12,290 nt of DNA from Pseudomonadota bacterium (GTDB taxonomy: Bacteria > Pseudomonadota > Gammaproteobacteria > Burkholderiales > JABEVD01). The translations under genes and the position numbers were made by a program. Of the stretch, positions 6,367-12,290 are shown in pieces; within the stretch, counting starts at the first letter, position 1; every line of letters starts with the position of its first letter. The notes under the pieces are model-generated. The model was given only the letters and a program-made list of their open reading frames with translations. It did not search any database and was not told the origin of the DNA. The stretch spans positions 1-12,290 of the forward strand of contig JAJZPK010000059.1 in NCBI GenBank assembly GCA_021811205.1, given 5' to 3'.

Positions 6367-7614
6367 ATGGGAAACGAGTCAAATATCGAGCGCATTCTTC
6401 AACAAGGCATTGAGCATCATAGAAACAATCAGTTTCTCGAAGCGGAGGACTGCTACAAGCAGGTATTGGCTATCGACTCGAACAACGCCGATGCCATCCA
6501 TCTTCTGGGACTGCTTGCTGATTCCATCGGCGACAAGAATCTGGCCGTTGACCTCATAAGAATCGCCATCTCCCTTCAGCCCGACAATGCAATTTTTCAT
6601 TTCAATCTGGGTAATGTTCTCAAGACCCAAGGCCAAACCGAATTGGCCATATCAAGCTATCTTGCCGCACTTGAACACGATCCGGCTCATGCCACAGCGA
6701 GCTTCAATCTCGCAAATCTGTACAGAGACCTCGAAAAACTGGATGAAGCCGTGCCGCTTTACCAGCAGACCACAGCGCTCAGCCCTGATCTTGCCATCGC
6801 ATGGGTCAACCTGGCCGAGTCCCTGCACAAGCTCGGGCAACTGGATGAAGCCATCGAGTCTTATCTTAAATTTCTTGAGCTGAAACCTGACGATCTCTAC
6901 GGTAAAACAAAACTCGCAGACGCTTACTTCGAGCAAGGGAGGAAAGCTGAAGACCTGGGCAAACCCGATGGAGCCATGGCCAGTTTCGAGGCTGCGCTGA
7001 AGGTATTGCCGACGCATATCTCAAGCCGCAAGAAGCTTGATTTCCTTCAATCCGAAAAGAAGCAAAAGCTCGTTCGGGTCGACAATACAGCTCAAATACT
7101 GGCCTGCCTTCAACAGGGGCTTGAAATGCATAAAAACGACCAGTTCCGCGAGGCTGCAATATTCTACAATCAGGCCCTTTCGCTTGACGCCCGCAACGCA
7201 CGGGCACATCACATGCTTGCAATGGCCGAGGAGGCCATAGCGGATCAAATCTTGGCAGCCAGACTGGTCGCTGAGATTGTCCAGATCAGCGCTGGTCATT
7301 CCGATGCGATTGCCCGGACCAATGCCGAACATGAGGAAGATGAGCATCCTTTGACCCAGGCAATGCTCGAAATCTGGGAATCAAGAAGCGATCTGCAAAA
7401 AATCTACGACGTCGAGAAGCCGGAGCGACGTTTCGAGTTCTACAAATGGCTTCTGGCTCACGGATCGTCCGAATATAATCTCGGGACCGACTTTTATCCG
7501 GAAAGCATGCTTTCGCAACTGCTTCGAGTCCCTGGACTTATCGGAAAACTGGCTCTAGCAATGCTTCGCGAGAAATCGAGAAGCATGTCAGCATATTGTT
7601 CGAAAATCACTTAA
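6367..7614 (+). CDS. TPR protein with C-terminal glycosyltransferase-associated domain
   Basis: A 415-residue protein without signal peptide or membrane segment. Residues 7-227 are a TPR array that is a gap-free duplicate of that in the preceding gene. Residues 244-315 are a further, more diverged copy of the opening TPR module. Residues about 326-393 resemble a small domain often attached to glycosyltransferases, with the pattern W..R.DLQ (W337, R340, DLQ), F..WLL.HG..EY and a final YPES. I recall this from family resemblance and cannot name its function. No catalytic domain is visible. I prefer the ATG at 6367 because AGGG at 6356-6359 lies seven bases before it; the ATG at 6361 would add two residues but leaves only one base of spacing. 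It probably serves as a binding scaffold for the neighbouring methyltransferases and glycosyltransferases, which is an inference from the operon. Confidence 0.85.
   Translation: MGNESNIERILQQGIEHHRNNQFLEAEDCYKQVLAIDSNNADAIHLLGLLADSIGDKNLAVDLIRIAISLQPDNAIFHFNLGNVLKTQGQTELAISSYLAALEHDPAHATASFNLANLYRDLEKLDEAVPLYQQTTALSPDLAIAWVNLAESLHKLGQLDEAIESYLKFLELKPDDLYGKTKLADAYFEQGRKAEDLGKPDGAMASFEAALKVLPTHISSRKKLDFLQSEKKQKLVRVDNTAQILACLQQGLEMHKNDQFREAAIFYNQALSLDARNARAHHMLAMAEEAIADQILAARLVAEIVQISAGHSDAIARTNAEHEEDEHPLTQAMLEIWESRSDLQKIYDVEKPERRFEFYKWLLAHGSSEYNLGTDFYPESMLSQLLRVPGLIGKLALAMLREKSRSMSAYCSKIT
6385..7047 (+). repeat. TPR cassette, copy 2
   Basis: Second copy of the 221-codon TPR cassette, the same length as copy 1 at 4840-5502 and aligned without gaps at about 64% amino acid identity (hand count). 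The downstream coding sequence differs completely between the two genes, so the cassette has been joined to two different C-terminal domains. Confidence 0.85.
7096..7311 (+). repeat. Partial third copy of the opening TPR module
   Basis: About 72 codons inside the second TPR gene repeat the start of the cassette: LQQGLEMH, QFREA and a final D..LA match LQQGIEHH, QFLEA and DKNLA of the same gene. About 26 of the first 58 residues are identical by hand count. The 12-base string CTTCAACAGGGG at 7108-7119 is identical to that at 4852-4863 in copy 1. Confidence 0.65.
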
Positions 7615-7629
7615 CTGATTGGTTCCGCA

Positions 7630-10119
7630 ATGACTTTCATATCGTATGCGCAAAATTTCGAAGACGTCATGCTGTGGCGTGCCCTCCAGCATGTCAAAGA
7701 TGGATTTTATATCGACATAGGCGCCGCCTGGCCCGACTTCGATTCCGTCACAAAAGCATTTTACGAACGCGGTTGGAGCGGCGTGAATGTCGAACCCAAC
7801 CCCAAGCTTCACAAGTTGTACAAAAAAGCGCGCCCGCGCGATACAACCCTGCGAGTAGCCGTCAGCGACCAGGAAGGCTCACTCCACATGAATTTTATCG
7901 GAGAAACCGGCCTGTCAACTTTGGACGACGCCATAGCCGCGCGGCACCGCAAGGCAGGGTGGACGTCCAGAATCCGGAGGGAAGTCCCTGTCATCACGCT
8001 CGCATCTTTATGGGAACAACATGTTCCGCCAAGGCAGGCTGTTCATTTTCTAAAAGTTGACGTGGAAGGACTGGAGGAATCAGTCCTGCGCGGCAACGAC
8101 TGGTCAAAGTGCAGGCCGTGGATCGTTGTGGTAGAAGCGACACTCCCCATGACGCAAGACGAGTCGTTCATATCGTGGGAAAGGATACTTCTCGACGCCG
8201 GCTACCTGTTTGCCTATGCAGACGGACTCAACCGCTTCTATGTCTCCAAGGAACATTCCGAATTACTGGACTCATTCGCTTATCCCCCCAACGTTTTTGA
8301 CGAATTCGTTCTTTACGCCCAGCAAAATGCAGTGACCAAAGCACATGAACTGGAGCAGATGTTAGCGCAGGCCGAAGCCCAACGTGATCAGGCTGATATG
8401 CAGGCACTTGAAACCAGGCATGCTCTTGAGGACACGAAAACCTCCGCCTTTTCCATGGCGGAAAAACTGGTCGATCTGCTGCACGATCGAAACAAGGAAT
8501 GGTCTGATCGGCTGTTCAGGATGCCGCTTCAGTCAGCACCCATGCAACAAGCCGAACAGTCATGGCAGACGGCCAGACCTCAAGTTTCAGGGCAGTTTGT
8601 CCTTGCCGAAGACTACACGATCGGCGAAGCGGAGTGGCAAACTTATCTCGGCGATCTTTTGAGATTGCGCTTTCCGCAGGAAAAGAGGGAAAGCCCGACA
8701 GCACTGCGCCTCAATGTGGTGGTGGATGGGCAAAAGTCCGATGAGGATGCGCTGCAACGCACCCAGACCTCCATCAACCTGCTCACCCGACGCACGGGCT
8801 GCACTGTCAATCTGTATTGGAGAGGCGAGTCTCCAGGCACGCTCAAGTCATTCCGAAAAACAAGCACCGGCCAGCTGCTGGAGCTCCTCAAACCGGACGA
8901 CCTCGTCCTGTGGCTGAAACCGGGAGACGAGGTCCACCCCGAACTGGTTTATGCAATCGCGGACCTTGCTGCCGAAGACGCATCGCTTGTTTTGTTCGAC
9001 CTGTATTGGCGTGAAGACCAGCGCGTGCATCCGGTACTGTTTAGCGCAGTCGACCCTGTACTCGCAGAATCCGGTTGCTATTTCCTGGGGCGCTATCTCA
9101 CGACAGGACAGCAAGTCGCCTCAGCGTTTTCGGAGAACCCACAACTCACCTCTGATGAATTGGGCAAGACACTGGCTTGCAACCGGCATCTCGATGGCAG
9201 GCACATCCCTCTCCCGTTGATCAAAGCGGACATCGACAAGGAGAGGTTCAGGCAGATGCGCGATGCCATGACCCCGCGCGCGCCAATCCCCTTCGACGCT
9301 GATGGCACGGTCAGCGCAATCATTTGCACGAAGAACTGCGGCCTGCTTCTGGAGCAACTGATCGGGCAACTGCTGCTCAACCCTGCTATCCGTGACATCG
9401 TGGTGGTCGCCAACAACCCGACCAACGAATACGCACTCAACGTGATCAGACGAACCAGTTCGATGCCGCGATGCACCGTCCTCGATTACCCTGAAGAATA
9501 CAATTTCTCCAAGCAATGCAATCTCGGCGCAGAGTACGCGCAAGGCGAACATCTGCTCTTCATCAACGACGATATCGCACCGGTCTCCCACGACTGGCTG
9601 CACTATTTGCTGAGCTGGATGGACAGGCCGCGTATCGTCGGCCCGCTCCTTGTCTATCCCGACCAATCCATCCAGCATGCCGGCATGTTCCTTGGTTTCA
9701 ACGGGGTCGCAGGCCATTCGTTGCGAGGCGGAAGCGTACCCGATTGTGACCCAGATTTCATGCTGTCGGTTCCCCACCAGGTATCGGCCGTCACTGGAGC
9801 CGTGATGCTGATGCAGCGTGAAGTTTTCGAAGACCTGAATGGCTTCGACTTCATCCTTGGCGTCTATCTCCAGGATGTCGACCTGTGTTTGCGCGCAACC
9901 CAGCGGAAAATCGAGCTGGTCTTCGACCCGCGTGCAGTGCTTATCCACATGGAGTCGGTTTCGATCAAGCCCGTCCTGGGCAATACGCGCATCCGATCGC
10001 GTCGCGAACGCGAACGCGAATACTATCGAACCCGATGGGGGGAGCGCACGTTTCTCGACCCGCATCTGAGTCCGCTGATCGACAGAAGCAACGAGACGCT
10101 CCGATTGCTAAAACTCTAG
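7630..10119 (+). CDS. FkbM methyltransferase fused to tandem GT-A glycosyltransferase domains
   Basis: An 829-residue multidomain cytoplasmic protein. Residues 1 to about 225 are an FkbM-family SAM-dependent methyltransferase of a different subtype from that in the first operon gene: MTFISYAQNFEDV start, YIDIGA (27-32), GVNVEPNP (51-58), KVDVEGLE (142-149). Residues about 236-292 look like a coiled-coil linker. Residues about 358-510 resemble a GT2 (GT-A) domain, but the expected acidic metal site is altered to WLKPGDE (428-434), so it may be inactive. Residues about 560-800 are a good GT2 domain of the O-antigen/rhamnosyltransferase-like kind: SAIICTKN (562-569), NDD metal motif at 646-648, QHAG, SAVTGAVML, and the catalytic-base region LQDVDLCLR around D749. 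It probably adds a sugar and O-methylates the glycan. The start matches the family's usual N-terminus although no ribosome binding site is clear. It lies 15 bases after the preceding stop. Confidence 0.9.
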   Translation: MTFISYAQNFEDVMLWRALQHVKDGFYIDIGAAWPDFDSVTKAFYERGWSGVNVEPNPKLHKLYKKARPRDTTLRVAVSDQEGSLHMNFIGETGLSTLDDAIAARHRKAGWTSRIRREVPVITLASLWEQHVPPRQAVHFLKVDVEGLEESVLRGNDWSKCRPWIVVVEATLPMTQDESFISWERILLDAGYLFAYADGLNRFYVSKEHSELLDSFAYPPNVFDEFVLYAQQNAVTKAHELEQMLAQAEAQRDQADMQALETRHALEDTKTSAFSMAEKLVDLLHDRNKEWSDRLFRMPLQSAPMQQAEQSWQTARPQVSGQFVLAEDYTIGEAEWQTYLGDLLRLRFPQEKRESPTALRLNVVVDGQKSDEDALQRTQTSINLLTRRTGCTVNLYWRGESPGTLKSFRKTSTGQLLELLKPDDLVLWLKPGDEVHPELVYAIADLAAEDASLVLFDLYWREDQRVHPVLFSAVDPVLAESGCYFLGRYLTTGQQVASAFSENPQLTSDELGKTLACNRHLDGRHIPLPLIKADIDKERFRQMRDAMTPRAPIPFDADGTVSAIICTKNCGLLLEQLIGQLLLNPAIRDIVVVANNPTNEYALNVIRRTSSMPRCTVLDYPEEYNFSKQCNLGAEYAQGEHLLFINDDIAPVSHDWLHYLLSWMDRPRIVGPLLVYPDQSIQHAGMFLGFNGVAGHSLRGGSVPDCDPDFMLSVPHQVSAVTGAVMLMQREVFEDLNGFDFILGVYLQDVDLCLRATQRKIELVFDPRAVLIHMESVSIKPVLGNTRIRSRREREREYYRTRWGERTFLDPHLSPLIDRSNETLRLLKL

Positions 10120-10128
10120 GGACACCGA

Positions 10129-12290
10129 ATGGCCATTGAACGCCCACATATTCTGCTTTACTGCCACCATACGCTCTCCTGCGAAACACGCACAGGCATC
10201 CAACGCGTAGTCGTCGAGGCTGCCCGGGCGCTGGCACCTCTAGCGACCGTCGAGCTGGTCAAATGGGACGATCTCGAAGGCCAATTACGCCATTTGACCG
10301 AAGACGAGATCAGACAGATATTCGGCAAGAAGCGTCCGCCAGAAATCGTGGCAAACCGCTATTGCGCACGGGTCAACTACCGCTTCGTGGACACGATAGC
10401 CAAACCTGAACAAACCTGGCTGCTCTTTCCAGAAATCGCCTATCACCAGGAAAACGGAAACGAAAAATTCGCCCGTATGCTGACCCAATGCAAATACTAC
10501 GGGATCAGAACGGCCTGCATTTTCTATGATCTCATTCCGGTCCGTGACCCTGACTACGCAGAACACAAGAAGACGCACACCGAGTATACGCTGGAAACGC
10601 TGAGATGCGACCGCGTCTTCACCATTTCCAGATATGTCGCTGACGATCTGCTGGCATTCTTCGGGGCCATCCTGCCACAAGAGTACATCCCAGATTTGTC
10701 CGATGCAATCATTCCCGTCCCGCTCGGCGAGGACAACATATCACACGGGCCCCTGGTGTCATCGAGCGCCAGCAAGCGCATCGTTTTGCTCGGGACCATA
10801 GAGCCGAGAAAACAGCAGACACGGTTTCTTCGGATTTTCAACAGCCTCGCTGAAAAGGAACCGCTGCTTCGAGAATTCAGCATCGACCTGTTCGGCTCCC
10901 TGCATCCCGCATCTTCAGGCGAACTGAATGCCGAGATGGCCAGAAACCCGAAAATCGCCTATCACCGCTACGCCAGCGATGCCGCAATCTGGTCCAGCCT
11001 GGCTGATAGCGCTTTCAGCGTCTTCATTTCCAGAAACGAAGGCTTCGGCCTTCCCATCGTGGAGAGCCTCGGACTCGGCGTTCCCTGCATGACCACGAAT
11101 TTCGGCTCCATGGCTGAAGTTGCAGACGGGGGGGGCTGTTTCCTGGTCGATTCGATGTCTGACGATTCAATTGCAGACGGCATTCTGAAGCTCGTACATC
11201 AGACGGAGTTGCTCGACAAGCTGCGTGCCGAAGCCCGTTCGAGAAAGAGGGTGACCTGGTCGGATTACGCTGCCAATCTGCTGGAAAGCATGCCTGCCCA
11301 AGGAGAAATCTCCGATTCCGATCTGGAAACCTTTCTACGCACTGCCGTTATGGAGAACAAGCCCACCCCATGCAAAATTGGCGAGGCTTCCTGGATAGTT
11401 TCCCGTTCGCCTGGTCGGCCCGACCTTGAGCCCGGAAAGCGTGCATTGTGCATAATCGACTGGACACCGGCGCAACTTGCTGCAGCAACGGATGAAATGC
11501 TTGTTGATATGTGCAGCGCAGACATCCTGACTTTCCTGAACGAAAACACGTATACCGAATTCCCGCAGACGCTACGGGAGAGGAACATCCAGGCTTTGCC
11601 TTCCCGCCATGCGGGTATACTCCCTGCAGCCGATGGTATCGCTTTGTCATGGCTGGGCCGGGCCGTCAAATCCCTCTCGCTGCATACCACGAATCTCATG
11701 AAGATTTCACGCCGGGAAAGCCTCTATGGCGAAGCAGCACATGCGCTGTCGTCCGATCTGCCAGAACATCGGTATGACTTGACCATCATCATTTCAACCT
11801 ACAACCGTGCATCCTTCACCGAACTCAACGTGTCATGGTTGCTCAATAAAATCGACAAGTATCGCTCCCGCGTCCAGCTCGTGGTCGTGGACAATGCCTC
11901 GACCGACGACACAGTTGAAAGATTGAGGACGTTCAGCAGCAACAGCAATTTCATGCTGCTGGTCAACCCCAACAATACCGGCATGCTCGGCAACCTGCAT
12001 GTTTGTTCGAAACTACTCGTGGCGAAACATGTTTGGCTGATAGGCGACGATGACTTCATCCATGAAGAAGCGATCGACGAGCTGCTGAAAGTGCTTAGGG
12101 AAAAGCCACGCCTGCCCTTGATCAACACCAATTTTGCCGTGTATCACCGCACGGCAGTGGCAGAAGGAGACCTTCCTGAGCAGTTCATCCGGGAAGGTCA
12201 CATCTTGTGCCCGAATGCGCCTGAATCAGGGGAAATGGAGATCATCCGCGTCGCTGAACTCCACGATAATCTGTATACGACTAGATCGGA
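10129..12290 (+). CDS. GT4-GT2 bifunctional glycosyltransferase, 3' end outside window
   Basis: Open from the ATG at 10129 to the window end (720 codons translated by hand, no stop), so the gene is incomplete. A ribosome binding site AGGG (10118-10121) overlaps the previous stop codon and sits seven bases before the ATG. Residues about 1-400 are a GT-B fold family 4 glycosyltransferase: RTGIQRVV (21-28), IFYDLIPVRDPDY, donor-site GTIEPRK (222-228), and the EX7E signature E304-GFGLPIV-E312. Residues about 410-545 form a linker that I do not recognise. From about 551 a GT-A family 2 domain follows: TIIISTYNRA, VVVDNASTDD (585-594) and the metal motif GDDDF (D640-D642). Two sugar transfers by one polypeptide are likely; donors and acceptor are unknown. 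It is the fourth gene of the operon. An eight-G tract lies in codons 334-336. Confidence 0.9.
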   Translation, partial: MAIERPHILLYCHHTLSCETRTGIQRVVVEAARALAPLATVELVKWDDLEGQLRHLTEDEIRQIFGKKRPPEIVANRYCARVNYRFVDTIAKPEQTWLLFPEIAYHQENGNEKFARMLTQCKYYGIRTACIFYDLIPVRDPDYAEHKKTHTEYTLETLRCDRVFTISRYVADDLLAFFGAILPQEYIPDLSDAIIPVPLGEDNISHGPLVSSSASKRIVLLGTIEPRKQQTRFLRIFNSLAEKEPLLREFSIDLFGSLHPASSGELNAEMARNPKIAYHRYASDAAIWSSLADSAFSVFISRNEGFGLPIVESLGLGVPCMTTNFGSMAEVADGGGCFLVDSMSDDSIADGILKLVHQTELLDKLRAEARSRKRVTWSDYAANLLESMPAQGEISDSDLETFLRTAVMENKPTPCKIGEASWIVSRSPGRPDLEPGKRALCIIDWTPAQLAAATDEMLVDMCSADILTFLNENTYTEFPQTLRERNIQALPSRHAGILPAADGIALSWLGRAVKSLSLHTTNLMKISRRESLYGEAAHALSSDLPEHRYDLTIIISTYNRASFTELNVSWLLNKIDKYRSRVQLVVVDNASTDDTVERLRTFSSNSNFMLLVNPNNTGMLGNLHVCSKLLVAKHVWLIGDDDFIHEEAIDELLKVLREKPRLPLINTNFAVYHRTAVAEGDLPEQFIREGHILCPNAPESGEMEIIRVAELHDNLYTTRS
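11128..11135 (+). repeat. Poly-G(8) tract inside the GT4 domain
   Basis: Eight consecutive G bases encode part of ADGGGC (residues 332-337). With seven G the frame meets TGA about 20 codons later; with nine G it meets TGA about 12 codons later. Either slip would truncate the GT4 domain and remove the whole GT2 domain. It is a candidate slippage site, and the tract is in frame in this sequence. Confidence 0.6.

Noticed and set aside
8285..8290. C(6) run in the FkbM-GT gene as a slippage site
   Set aside because: Six bases is common by chance at this base composition and too short to suggest phase variation.
10004..10021. Six-base tandem repeat (GCGAAC, GCGAAC, GCGAAT)
   Set aside because: Only three units and in frame; it encodes a charged RERE stretch, and unit changes would not shift the frame, so there is no strong sign of a switch.

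Overview
The window reads as chromosomal DNA of a Gram-negative bacterium. It is most likely a betaproteobacterium, judging from the style of the MshE and MshG proteins (recalled from family knowledge, no search run). Base composition is roughly 55-58% G+C in most genes, with one local dip. I see no rRNA, tRNA, CRISPR array or insertion sequence. Coding density is high, and the only non-coding gaps over 100 bases are 2784-2906 and 4701-4824.

Layout. (1) Minus strand, 1-2783: two genes of an MSHA-type (type IV) pilus assembly machine. These are the inner-membrane platform protein MshG, cut by the window start, and the assembly ATPase MshE, which carries an N-terminal MshEN cyclic-di-GMP-binding domain. 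(2) 2784-2906: a divergent intergenic region with a good sigma70-like promoter for mshE and a 6+3+6 palindrome lying across it. (3) Plus strand, 2907-4700: a soluble diguanylate cyclase with an intact GGEEF active site and an RxxD product-inhibition site, preceded by about 420 residues of unrecognised helical sequence. (4) 4701-4824: an AT-rich leader with a near-consensus sigma54 (RpoN) promoter and a hairpin. (5) Plus strand, 4825-12290: four tightly packed genes (gaps of 9, 15 and 9 bases) forming one glycan-modification operon. They encode TPR-FkbM methyltransferase, TPR plus a glycosyltransferase-associated tail, FkbM plus coiled coil plus tandem GT-A domains, and a GT4-GT2 fusion that runs off the end of the window.

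How the genes may work together. The cyclase would make c-di-GMP, and MshE next door has both halves of the known c-di-GMP-binding motif, so pilus extension and adhesion may be controlled locally. The downstream operon carries TPR scaffolds, two FkbM-type O-methyltransferases and at least three recognisable active-looking glycosyltransferase domains, but no visible lipid-carrier initiating transferase, flippase or polymerase. This is the usual look of a surface-protein (flagellin or pilin) or surface-polysaccharide glycosylation cluster. Which of these it is cannot be decided from this window. Points of special interest are the tandem TPR cassette with swapped C-terminal domains, the apparently dead GT-A domain inside the third gene, the sigma54 promoter, and an eight-G tract inside the GT4 domain that could act as a phase-variation switch.
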